Notes: generated by a model not told the origin, from the sequence alone. A stretch of DNA of 11,005 nucleotides from an uncultured bacterium (GCA_902489575.1 CABUAQ010000069.1:1-11005); one strand, 5' to 3'. Positions 1 through 7,231 are shown, counted from the stretch's first letter. Made by a program: numbers and translations.

Positions 1-84
1 GTATTTTTATAAAATTATACAAAAAGTCATCTTTACATTAATTTTACATTTTAACATAACAGGGCAATTTTTTTTCTTGAGCAC

Positions 85-113
85 TTTTCAATAACATGTG
101 TCTTGGTTATAAT
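85..113 (+). promoter_or_regulatory. Candidate sigma70 promoter of the first FTG-protein gene
   Basis: A perfect TATAAT lies at 108-113, with TTTTCA (4 of 6 matches to TTGACA) at 85-90 and a 17-nt spacer. Transcription would start near 120, leaving a leader of about 25 nt before the ATG at 145. That leader contains no Shine-Dalgarno-like sequence. The preceding bases 1-84 are very AT-rich and contain TTTACATT twice (from about 34 and 44). I see no gene or terminator there. Confidence 0.5.
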
Positions 114-144
114 GAAGGTGCGTTCGGCATAAAAACAATATATT

Positions 145-1899
145 ATGATAAATAAAGTTGAATTAGGTAGTGTAAATAGCAAATATAAGACCCCGGGCAG
201 CAGATATGTCAGTGCAAAAAAAATGGGGCAGCCGCAATTCACAGGGCTTGGGGAATTAGCGCTTAAAGGTATACAAAAGTGCGAAGAAAAGCCAATGATT
301 AACGTTGCTGTTTTGGATCTTGCAACTGCCATTATTCCTAGAACATTTTTTGAAACATTCATTGGCTCAAAACAAAAAGATGAAAACGGGAATAAAACCG
401 AACGGAAACTAAATATTCTTGGTGGATTTGAAGCTTTGAGACGTGAAGGATCCGGACTCCTGATAAATTGTATAATCCCGAGCTATGTTGTGTATGGAGC
501 TGCAAAACTGCTTCAGAAACCTATAATGGGTAAATTTAGCAACTCTAACCTAACAAAAAGCTGGGCTAACGAAGATACTATCAACCAAGTTCAAACATAT
601 TATCAAAAAGCAAAAGGTAATAGCAAAGAAGAAAAAATATACTCTACTTTAAGGACAATGTTTGATGATATTGAAGGTGTTGATGGCGACATACGGACAA
701 AAGACGGTCTTAAAAAATTTAAACATATATTTGCTAATGATAAAGAATACGATACAGCCTTGCGCAAAATGACACAAGACATTATAAGCGAAAATCCTGA
801 AAAAGGATTCACAAATATTCTATACAAATATATGGTAAACAAGAGCGGAATTTCTGAAAACATTAGATTTAACGGGGGTGAAAAATTCTTCTCAAGCAGC
901 CTGTCACACCTTTGCGATAGTGCAGGAGAAATCCTTCACGGGGCAATAAAAGAAGGTTTAATTCAAGACAACACTTCAGCCGCAAAAGAACTAAATAACT
1001 TAAACCCATATTTTGCAAAAGCTAAAAAATTGGTTAACGCAAAAAGTTTAGCAGGCTTGGGAATAGTTATACCGTTAGCTATAGCTGCCCAGCCGATTAA
1101 CAGATGGATTACCCACAAAATGGCGGGGAAAAAAGGTGCACCAATCTATAATGATGACGAGGAAAGAATTTTAACACCAGAAGAAAAAAATAAATTAACA
1201 GCACAAAAATTCTTTGCCGTGCCGTTAATGTGGGGGGTTGCAGGACTTTCAATGCTTATGGACAGACCAAGTCTTAAAATGTTTCAGTTCAAAAACATCT
1301 TCCCAACAATGGACCAGGCCCGAATAATTTCAGCAGCAACATTTTCCAGCAGACTTGCTGCAGCAGAAGACTCAAACGAACTTACAGAAAGTACTATTCG
1401 TGATATTGCGACATTCTCAAGTTTCTATTTCTTAGGAGATTATGCGGCCAAAGGTATTGCAACTTACCTTGAAAACCATAACAAAGACGGTATTAAATTA
1501 GTAAACAAGCTTTATACAAAAGACGGCTCAAATGCATTCCGGAAATTCTGGAATTGGGCAAAACATACAAAAATGAAATCAACAGATGAACTAGGTGCAA
1601 TAGCAGATAAAGCTTTAAGAGCTAAGGCTAAAAATCTGAGAGCACTATGTCAGCTTGGTAATTTGGCATTCTCCCTGATTTCACTTGGCGTATTTATCCC
1701 TATATACACACGAACACAAGTTAACAAGAAAAAACAAATGGAACAGGTAAAAAACCGGAATGCCCTGCAAAACGGCACATACTCAGAAACAACGAAAATT
1801 CCGGAGTTAAACTCGACACCCGGAATGACCGGTTCTAAGACATTCTCGCAGAGTTTCATAAAAAATGATTCTACTGCATTTAAATCCTTTTTTAGTTAG
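145..1899 (+). CDS. FTG-motif protein of unknown function, likely membrane-associated (paralog 1)
   Basis: The product has 584 residues and I cannot assign a function. The N-terminus is polar, with no signal peptide, and carries QFTG at 31-34. A block follows with PRT at 65-67 and RREG at 99-102. The middle (about 130-290) is charged and probably helical. Hydrophobic stretches lie near 301-315, 357-371 and 500-520, and a polar, Thr/Ser-rich tail ends the protein. The next gene encodes a divergent paralog that shares these landmarks in the same order, plus AAQPIN (314-319), QFK (381-383), SR (402-403) and NEL (411-413). The ATG at 145 has no Shine-Dalgarno sequence. It is preferred because it puts FTG about 32 residues in, as in the paralog. 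The ATG coding for Met28 has no better ribosome site. A surface or envelope-associated role is only a guess from the hydrophobic segments. Confidence 0.85.
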   Translation: MINKVELGSVNSKYKTPGSRYVSAKKMGQPQFTGLGELALKGIQKCEEKPMINVAVLDLATAIIPRTFFETFIGSKQKDENGNKTERKLNILGGFEALRREGSGLLINCIIPSYVVYGAAKLLQKPIMGKFSNSNLTKSWANEDTINQVQTYYQKAKGNSKEEKIYSTLRTMFDDIEGVDGDIRTKDGLKKFKHIFANDKEYDTALRKMTQDIISENPEKGFTNILYKYMVNKSGISENIRFNGGEKFFSSSLSHLCDSAGEILHGAIKEGLIQDNTSAAKELNNLNPYFAKAKKLVNAKSLAGLGIVIPLAIAAQPINRWITHKMAGKKGAPIYNDDEERILTPEEKNKLTAQKFFAVPLMWGVAGLSMLMDRPSLKMFQFKNIFPTMDQARIISAATFSSRLAAAEDSNELTESTIRDIATFSSFYFLGDYAAKGIATYLENHNKDGIKLVNKLYTKDGSNAFRKFWNWAKHTKMKSTDELGAIADKALRAKAKNLRALCQLGNLAFSLISLGVFIPIYTRTQVNKKKQMEQVKNRNALQNGTYSETTKIPELNSTPGMTGSKTFSQSFIKNDSTAFKSFFS

Positions 1900-1907
1900 T
1901 ATATAAT
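1879..1907 (+). promoter_or_regulatory. Possible promoter of the second FTG-protein gene
   Basis: The 29-nt gap after the first gene contains TATAAT at 1902-1907. TTTAAA (4 of 6 matches to TTGACA) sits 17 nt upstream at 1879-1884, inside the end of the previous gene. A start near 1914 would leave a leader of about 15 nt. The region is AT-rich, so chance is a real possibility. The second gene may simply be co-transcribed with the first. Confidence 0.3.
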
Positions 1908-1928
1908 AATTTAGAAAGCATTACCGAA

Positions 1929-3674
1929 ATGAAAGTAGATCAATATAAACAATTAAATATCAGACAAATACAACAGCGAAACGAAAATAAAGGGTTCACA
2001 CAAAATAACAAGTCAGGTTATCAGAACATACCGAGTTTCACTGGCGGTTTTGATATGTTTTTAAGATTTCTAGATACAAATCAAGCCTGGGGTGCGAATG
2101 CTGTCGACTTATTTTGTATGGTTTTGCCAAGAACTCTGACAGATTTTAGCAGAGGACCGGAAGCAGGTATTGAAACAGCCCGCCGTGAAGGAATGGGAAC
2201 AGCCAACCATTCAATGGTAGGGGTATACGGGACACTTGCAGGACTTGCCTTAGCCTCAGGAATTAACGGAGCTTACAAATTTGGCAATAACGATGTAAAA
2301 GCACATTCAATATTTGCTGATGCTGAAACACTTGATATGCAAGGCGCAATTTGGGACGCAAAATTAAAAGCAGCAAAAGATAATCTTAGTACCAATCCGC
2401 TTAGAGAATATCTGAGAGAAACATTCAGGCAATATGAAGCTCTAAGCCCGACAGAAAACGGTAAATGGGTAAAATTAAAAGAAACCGATGTTGAAAAAGC
2501 TGCCAACATATTAGAAAAAGAAATTAAATCAACATCTAAAGATATGAACAAAGCTGAATTTAACACAGCTAAAAACATTCTTATATCTTCAACAGGAGCA
2601 GAAAACAATTTCCGCATAATAGCCAAGGAAGGTGAAAAGACACATTCTTCAAGATATACGGCAGATTACATTATTGAAAACACATTCAAACTTGGAAAGG
2701 TATTCAATAAAGACAGCGTAAAAGAAGCATTTACAAAATCCGGCAGCATTGCAGAAAACGCATTTATACAGGCGTTAAAATCAATGAACGTAAAACGTTC
2801 ATTGATTGGTATAGGTATGGCTTCAGCAGTGGGGATTTCAGCACAACCGTTAAATATGTACCTGACTAAAAAGAAGACAGGTAAAAGCGGTTTTGTAGGC
2901 GGCGGTAAAGAAGATAATTCAACAAAATTTAAAATTAAAAAATCACTTGTTGCCGCCTTATTTGGAGCAGGTGTGCTTGCAACTATAGGAAATCCTAAGA
3001 ACTTAGTAAAAGACCTGCAATTTAAAGGTTTCACACCGACTTTAAAACAATTCAAGTTTATTTATGGCATCACAATTATATCAAGATTTATGTCATCACG
3101 TAACGATAATGAACTTGCAGAATGTTCTATAAAAGATACACTGGGCTTTGCCAATTGGCTTATTCTCGGGAACTTTGTACAAAAATTAGTCGCTCAATGG
3201 CTTGATAAGTCTCTAATTAAAAAAGATGGGCAAGGCGTAATTAAATGGATAACTAATTCCGTACTAAAATCAAGAGATGAAATATTGCATTCTGCACTTG
3301 GCAATAAAGTATTTAAAGACGGGAAAGCTCTAAGCTATAAAGAAATGGTTAGTGCTCTGCCTAAAAACAGTGCAGCAAGAAAACAATTAAGAGTGTTATC
3401 GATTGCTCAAATTGCAGGTTATGCATATTCCGCATTGATTCTTGGTAGAGGCATACCAAAACTAAATATTTACCTAACAAATAAACGCATGGAAAAACAA
3501 GCAAAAAAAGAAGCTGCTGTAAGTGAACAGGGCCAAAATACAAATCAAGCTAAATCACAGCAACCTGCGATGACTTCTAAATTAAATTCAGGCGCAGACA
3601 GCATGCTAACACCGGAAAATATTGCATTTTTAAACAATAACCAAAAATATTTTGCAACCGCTCTGGATAGCTAA
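1929..3674 (+). CDS. FTG-motif protein of unknown function, likely membrane-associated (paralog 2)
   Basis: The product has 581 residues and no recognised function. It is a divergent tandem duplicate of the upstream gene. It has SFTG at 36-39, PRT at 67-69, RREG at 85-88, SAQPLN at 304-309, QFK at 364-366, SR at 385-386 and NEL at 394-396, and an LGRGIP hydrophobic segment ends near 510. Hydrophobic, Gly/Ala-rich stretches are seen near 94-112, 291-305 and 338-353. The region 120-285 matches the paralog poorly, so the central part has diverged most. The last 60 residues are Gln/Asn/Ser-rich. The ATG at 1929 lacks a clear Shine-Dalgarno sequence. A strong inverted repeat lies inside the gene at 2779-2807. 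The gene ends 8 nt from the end of the convergent prepilin gene. Its sub-family may be lineage-restricted, which is an inference. Confidence 0.85.
   Translation: MKVDQYKQLNIRQIQQRNENKGFTQNNKSGYQNIPSFTGGFDMFLRFLDTNQAWGANAVDLFCMVLPRTLTDFSRGPEAGIETARREGMGTANHSMVGVYGTLAGLALASGINGAYKFGNNDVKAHSIFADAETLDMQGAIWDAKLKAAKDNLSTNPLREYLRETFRQYEALSPTENGKWVKLKETDVEKAANILEKEIKSTSKDMNKAEFNTAKNILISSTGAENNFRIIAKEGEKTHSSRYTADYIIENTFKLGKVFNKDSVKEAFTKSGSIAENAFIQALKSMNVKRSLIGIGMASAVGISAQPLNMYLTKKKTGKSGFVGGGKEDNSTKFKIKKSLVAALFGAGVLATIGNPKNLVKDLQFKGFTPTLKQFKFIYGITIISRFMSSRNDNELAECSIKDTLGFANWLILGNFVQKLVAQWLDKSLIKKDGQGVIKWITNSVLKSRDEILHSALGNKVFKDGKALSYKEMVSALPKNSAARKQLRVLSIAQIAGYAYSALILGRGIPKLNIYLTNKRMEKQAKKEAAVSEQGQNTNQAKSQQPAMTSKLNSGADSMLTPENIAFLNNNQKYFATALDS
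2779..2807. repeat. Perfect 13-bp inverted repeat with 3-nt loop inside the second FTG gene
   Basis: The arm AATCAATGAACGT (2779-2791) is followed by AAA and then its exact reverse complement (2795-2807). It encodes residues around KSMNVKRSLI, just before a hydrophobic segment. No T-run follows on either strand, so it is not a normal intrinsic terminator. It could form a hairpin in mRNA or be a protein-binding site. The corresponding region of the first paralog has no such repeat. Confidence 0.7.
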
Positions 3675-3682
3675 TAAAATTT

Positions 3683-4405
3683 TTAAAAATGTACAGGATA
3701 GTCACTAGGAATATGAAAATTATTTCGAACTATTAGTTCAGTACAAAACGCATGTGGTTGAGAAGCATATGCAGGGTGAGTTACTGTTGATTTACAGTAC
3801 TCTATTAACTTTAAACGTCCTGCCGGATTATTATAGGTAGTACCCCATAAGGGTGAATATTCATACCCGCCATTTCCATCAGCTCTGAATAGAAATTGAA
3901 AAACATCTTTTCCTAACAATAATCTCTTCTTATTAGGATTTATGTATACATTAAATATCATACCATCATAATTACCTGCACGAGTAAACCCCAACAATGT
4001 GCCATTATTTAATACATAATAAACACTATAAAATCCCAGATTTGTAAGGCGAACGGTTCCATCATATGAATATAGATGTTTCAATACATTCGTTTCCGGA
4101 TATTCGCTGCAGCCTGTAAAAACAGGCATAAAAATTTGCTCAAAAACAGCTTTTGAACGGGCCTTAGAGTAACCATTTACATCTGCATCATCGGTTTTAG
4201 AATCTAAAAGTGCTGATTCATTGGCCTCTGCCATCCTAAAACCCTGCAGAATTGTAGAATAAACAGCTTCAAGACGAGTTTCAGTAATATATTTATTATA
4301 ATGACTGACTAACATTGGGATTGTTATTGCAGACACTACCCCGATAACCCCGAGAGTAATCAAAACCTCTGCTAAAGTAAACCCCTGCTTAACTCCATTT
4401 TGCAT
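3683..4405 (-). CDS. Type IV prepilin / pseudopilin-like protein
   Basis: The product has 240 residues and an N-terminal class III signal. The leader MQNGVKQG is followed by F9 (the predicted prepilin peptidase cut is between G8 and F9). Glu13 is at the +5 position of the mature protein, and a hydrophobic helix extends to about residue 33, as in type IV pilins and type II secretion pseudopilins. The globular part has three cysteines (C99, C204, C221), a GKDVF segment at 165-169 and an ending with IPSDYP, resembling many prepilin-like proteins of Gastranaerophilales (from memory). No assembly ATPase, prepilin peptidase or other pilin gene is adjacent, so this is an orphan subunit whose machinery must be elsewhere. 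The ATG at 4405 is chosen because GGAGGGG lies 4-10 nt upstream. It is transcribed divergently from the XRE regulator. Whether it forms a pilus, a competence filament or a secretion pseudopilus cannot be told. Confidence 0.88.
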   Translation of the reverse strand: MQNGVKQGFTLAEVLITLGVIGVVSAITIPMLVSHYNKYITETRLEAVYSTILQGFRMAEANESALLDSKTDDADVNGYSKARSKAVFEQIFMPVFTGCSEYPETNVLKHLYSYDGTVRLTNLGFYSVYYVLNNGTLLGFTRAGNYDGMIFNVYINPNKKRLLLGKDVFQFLFRADGNGGYEYSPLWGTTYNNPAGRLKLIEYCKSTVTHPAYASQPHAFCTELIVRNNFHIPSDYPVHF

Positions 4406-4408
4406 TAT

Positions 4409-4415
4409 CCCCTCC
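4409..4415 (-). promoter_or_regulatory. Ribosome binding site that sets the prepilin start
   Basis: GGAGGGG on the minus strand lies just upstream of the ATG at 4405, with 5 nt between GGAGG and the ATG. It rules against the in-frame TTG at 4417, which would place this site inside the coding region. Confidence 0.8.
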
Positions 4416-4441
4416 AACTAGCTGCTATATTACACAATTAA

Positions 4442-4479
4442 AATTTAATATATAAACATATATGTTCATATATTAAATT
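4442..4479. promoter_or_regulatory. 38-bp near-perfect palindrome, candidate operator
   Basis: The outer arms AATTTAATATAT (4442-4453) and ATATATTAAATT (4468-4479) are exact reverse complements. Between them lies AACATATATGTT (4455-4466), itself a 12-bp palindrome on the same axis. Only the pair 4454/4467 is mismatched, so 18 of 19 pairs match. It lies between the divergent prepilin and XRE genes and covers part of the -10 box and the expected transcription start of the prepilin promoter. Repression by the neighbouring XRE protein is an inference. The AT-only arms could also act as a cruciform or an RNA hairpin. Confidence 0.65.
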
Positions 4480-4504
4480 ATAGATTGTAATAATAAATTG
4501 TCAA
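4477..4504 (-). promoter_or_regulatory. Near-consensus sigma70 promoter of the prepilin gene
   Basis: On the minus strand TTGACA (4504-4499) and TATAAT (4482-4477) are separated by 16 nt. Both hexamers are perfect; only the spacer is 1 nt shorter than ideal. Transcription would begin near 4470, inside the palindrome, giving a leader of about 65 nt. It is the best promoter in the window, and such a strong promoter under an operator-like palindrome suggests control by repression. Confidence 0.7.
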
Positions 4505-4514
4505 GTTTGATAAA
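4485..4514 (+). promoter_or_regulatory. Weak candidate promoter of the XRE gene
   Basis: TTGTAA (4485-4490) and GATAAA (4509-4514) are 18 nt apart. The start would fall near 4521, making the XRE message leaderless or nearly so. It overlaps the opposing prepilin promoter, so the two would compete for polymerase. The hexamers are imperfect in an AT-rich region. Confidence 0.25.
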
Positions 4515-4522
4515 CTAAAGGA

Positions 4523-4747
4523 ATGTTTAACAAAGAAACCTTATTAAATAAACTGGCAGAAAACATTCGGGTAGAAAGAGCGAGGAAACATTTATCACAA
4601 GAATTGCTTGCCGAAAAAGCTGACATAACTCCACAACACCTATACAGGATAGAAAATGCTAAAGTTTGTCCGACAATTCTTGTTATTGCCAATATCGCAC
4701 AAGCCCTCGGTGTCACAATAGACACGTTGTTCAACGTAAAAGAATAG
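4523..4747 (+). CDS. Small XRE/Cro-type helix-turn-helix regulator
   Basis: The product has 74 residues and is essentially one XRE (lambda Cro/cI-like) DNA-binding domain. SQELLAEKAD (25-34) forms the first helix of the helix-turn-helix and TPQHLYRIEN (36-45) the recognition helix. It is followed by the family's typical ILVIANIAQALGV run and DTLF end. No sensor or dimerisation domain follows, so it would act as a small dimeric repressor or activator, or with a partner. An in-frame stop at 4511 makes ATG 4523 the only reasonable start. AAAGGA (4517-4522) directly abuts the ATG with no spacer, so it is a poor ribosome site and the message may be leaderless. It diverges from the prepilin gene across the palindrome, and converges on atpG with an 8-nt gap. 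Control of the prepilin gene and of itself is an inference. Confidence 0.88.
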   Translation: MFNKETLLNKLAENIRVERARKHLSQELLAEKADITPQHLYRIENAKVCPTILVIANIAQALGVTIDTLFNVKE

Positions 4748-4755
4748 ACTGGTAC

Positions 4756-5688
4756 TTAACTTATTTGGGAATTAGAACCCGACACCACCTCAATAATCTC
4801 CTGGGTTATAGCAAATTGACGAGTTTTATTATATTCAACAGACAATTCCCTAATCATCTTCTCCGCATTAGTTGTAGCTGCAGACATTGCAGTCATTCTG
4901 GAGGCCAATTCGCTTGCCTGAGCTTCCAATAAAGCCTGATAAAATATATTTGTCATATACATCGGAACAATTTTTTGCAAAATATGATGTTTATCCGGAA
5001 AAAATTCCATCAAAGGATCCAAAACATCATCCGAAATTCTCTCTTTATAATCCAAAACACCGACAACCGGCAAAACTTGCCAATCTTCAACAAAGTAGCT
5101 CATCATGTTTTTAAAACGGGTTGTAACTATCTCTATTTTATCAATACGTCCGTCTACAAAAAATTCCGCCATATCTTCTGCAATATTACGAGCTTCAATT
5201 GGAGAAGGTGAATCCACTGCTGAATAATACTCCTCAACAATCGGGCAACCCAAAAGCTGGCACTTTTTCCTCAAAGCAGAAATTCCTTTTTGACCGGCTA
5301 TAAAAAGTTTTACCCCTATACCACACTTCTTATAATCACTTATCCTTCTCAGAGCGTCACGAACGACATTAGCATTATACGCTCCTGCTAAGCCTTTATT
5401 TGAAGTCATAACAAGCATACCTACATTTTTAACTTCCCGCACCTTTAATAGGTCAGGATAATCATCAATAGCATGCTTAATCCGCAAGGTTTCTTTACTA
5501 AACTCATCAACTGAATTTAATAATTTTTGAAACATCAAAACAAGCTCCCGGGTATAAGGACGTGCAGATTTTACAGCAGTTTCAGATTTTTTAACCTTAG
5601 CTGCCGCGACCATCTTCATTGCACGGGTTATTTTTTTTGTACTTTCTACACTTTGTATTCTTATTTTTATATCTTTTAAATTAGCCAT
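4756..5688 (-). CDS. atpG: F1 ATP synthase gamma subunit
   Basis: The gamma subunit is the central rotor shaft joining the c-ring to the alpha/beta catalytic hexamer. The product has 310 residues. The conserved N-terminal helix has STKKITRAMKMVAAAK at 16-31, and the C-terminal helix has ASRMTAM, YNKTRQ and ITQEI (about 262-300). In cyanobacteria and chloroplasts an extra regulatory segment of about 35-40 residues lies before the C-terminal helix. By hand alignment this protein is only about 4 residues longer than E. coli gamma in that stretch, so the insert is absent. The extra length over E. coli gamma includes about 13 residues near positions 57-85. The gene is last in the operon, 22 nt after atpA, with AAGGA 12 nt before the ATG. 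No beta or epsilon gene follows. Confidence 0.96.
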   Translation of the reverse strand: MANLKDIKIRIQSVESTKKITRAMKMVAAAKVKKSETAVKSARPYTRELVLMFQKLLNSVDEFSKETLRIKHAIDDYPDLLKVREVKNVGMLVMTSNKGLAGAYNANVVRDALRRISDYKKCGIGVKLFIAGQKGISALRKKCQLLGCPIVEEYYSAVDSPSPIEARNIAEDMAEFFVDGRIDKIEIVTTRFKNMMSYFVEDWQVLPVVGVLDYKERISDDVLDPLMEFFPDKHHILQKIVPMYMTNIFYQALLEAQASELASRMTAMSAATTNAEKMIRELSVEYNKTRQFAITQEIIEVVSGSNSQIS

Positions 5689-5710
5689 ATATAACTTTTA
5701 TCCTTAAGCT

Positions 5711-7222
5711 CTAAAATGTGCTTTTGAATGTATTTAAGCCATCAATAAGTTCTTTTTTATCATCATCGGATAAAGCAGAACCATCATTTAACCGTTGGGA
5801 AAGATCTGCAAAATTTGCATTGAAGTATACAAACCACTCTTTTTTAAACTTAGAAATTTTAATATTATCTACATCATCTAAAACACCTTCATTAGCTGCA
5901 AATAATACAGAAACCTGTTCTGCCACACTTAAAGGATTATACTGAGGCTGTTTCAAAACTTCAGTAAGTTTTTGACCCCTGAGAAGCTGCTTTTTAGTAG
6001 AAGGATCAAGATCTGAAGCAAACTGAGCAAACGCTTCCAATTCACGATACTGAGCTAAATCCAGACGCAATTTCCCGGCAACCTGCTTAATTGCCTTAGT
6101 TTGAGCGGCTCCACCAACACGGGATACTGATATACCCGCATTAATAGCCGGTCTTATACCTGCGTTAAAAGCATTACTTTCCAGGAAAATCTGACCGTCT
6201 GTAATTGAAATAACGTTTGTTGGTATGTAAGCAGAAACATCACCTGCTTGAGTTTCAATAATCGGCAAAGCAGTAATACTTCCGCCACCCAATTCATCAT
6301 TCAATTTAACTGCTCTTTCCAATAATCTGGAATGAAGATAGAAAACATCTCCCGGATAAGCTTCACGTCCTGGTGGTCTTTTCAAAAGTAAACTCATAGC
6401 ACGATAAGCCTGAGCGTGCTTTGATAAATCATCATACACAATAAGTACTGATTTACCCTGTTCCATAAACTCTTCCCCGATAGCTACACCCGCAAAAGGA
6501 GCAATATATTGAAGCGGGGCTGATTCATTAGCAGTCGAAGATACAATAATTGAATATTCCATTGCACCTTTTTCTTCCAAAGTTTTAGCCAATTGGGCAA
6601 CAGTAGAAGCTTTTTGACCAATTGCAACATAAATACAAATAACGTCTTTACCTTTCTGGTTAATAATAGTATCAATTGCAATAGCAGTTTTTCCTGTTTG
6701 CCTGTCTCCAATAATCAATTCTCTTTGCCCGCGGCCTATCGGAGTAAGGGCATCAATAGCTGTTAACCCTGTTTGTAGAGGTTCATGAACAGATTTTCTT
6801 GTTACAATACCCGGAGCAACACGCTCAATTGGTCTTGTTTTTGAATACGTATACTCACCCTTACCATCCAGCGGTTTACCTGTCGGATCAATAATTCTGC
6901 CAATTAACCCATCACCAACAGGAACAGACGCTATTCGACCTGTTGTTTTAACTACTGTACCTTCTTTAATTTTTAAATACTCACCAAGAATTACTACCCC
7001 AACATTATCCTCATCGAGGTTCATTGCAATTCCCAAAGTTCCGACACCATCTTGAAACTGAACAAGTTCGTTTGCCATCACATTGCGAAGTCCGTAAACT
7101 CTGGCAATACCATCTCCAATTTCCAAAACAGTACCGGTATTTGAAACTTCTGTTTGAAGCTCATAATTATCAATTTTACTTTTTATAATTGAACTGATTT
7201 CCTCAGGTTGTATTAACACCAT
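5711..7222 (-). CDS. atpA: F1 ATP synthase alpha subunit
   Basis: The alpha subunit alternates with beta in the F1 hexamer and binds nucleotide at non-catalytic sites. The product has 503 residues, the normal family length. The beta-barrel N-terminal domain covers roughly 25-95. The P-loop GDRQTGKT is at 172-179, the Walker B segment LIVYDD at 260-265, and the arginine finger Arg368 in SVSRVGG reaches into the beta active site. The C-terminal helical domain follows. Start choice is clear: AAGGGGG overlaps the atpH stop codon and lies 5 nt before the ATG, leaving a 9-nt gap to atpH, which suggests translational coupling. No frameshift or missing key residue was seen. Confidence 0.98.
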   Translation of the reverse strand: MVLIQPEEISSIIKSKIDNYELQTEVSNTGTVLEIGDGIARVYGLRNVMANELVQFQDGVGTLGIAMNLDEDNVGVVILGEYLKIKEGTVVKTTGRIASVPVGDGLIGRIIDPTGKPLDGKGEYTYSKTRPIERVAPGIVTRKSVHEPLQTGLTAIDALTPIGRGQRELIIGDRQTGKTAIAIDTIINQKGKDVICIYVAIGQKASTVAQLAKTLEEKGAMEYSIIVSSTANESAPLQYIAPFAGVAIGEEFMEQGKSVLIVYDDLSKHAQAYRAMSLLLKRPPGREAYPGDVFYLHSRLLERAVKLNDELGGGSITALPIIETQAGDVSAYIPTNVISITDGQIFLESNAFNAGIRPAINAGISVSRVGGAAQTKAIKQVAGKLRLDLAQYRELEAFAQFASDLDPSTKKQLLRGQKLTEVLKQPQYNPLSVAEQVSVLFAANEGVLDDVDNIKISKFKKEWFVYFNANFADLSQRLNDGSALSDDDKKELIDGLNTFKSTF

Positions 7223-7231
7223 AATGCCCCC

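Noticed and set aside
51..362. Open frame on the minus strand across the start of the first FTG gene
   Set aside because: It lies opposite a longer gene with a paralog, has no family features, and its start is inside that gene. The same reasoning removes the other antisense frames, such as 2273-2626, 2666-3055 and 7224-7694.
3679..3690. ATTTTT/AAAAAT palindrome at the end of the prepilin gene, as a terminator
   Set aside because: It is AT-only, has no loop, and overlaps the stop codon. Such sequences are common in this base composition.
4112..4127. GCCTGT-AAAA-ACAGGC hairpin in the prepilin gene
   Set aside because: Only a 6-bp stem inside coding sequence with no T-run; can arise by chance.
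4406..4417. Upstream in-frame TTG start for the prepilin gene
   Set aside because: It would put the GGAGGGG ribosome site inside the coding region; the ATG at 4405 is ideally spaced from that site.
4666..4932. Plus-strand frame overlapping the XRE gene and atpG
   Set aside because: It is out of frame with a clear XRE domain and antisense to conserved AtpG sequence.
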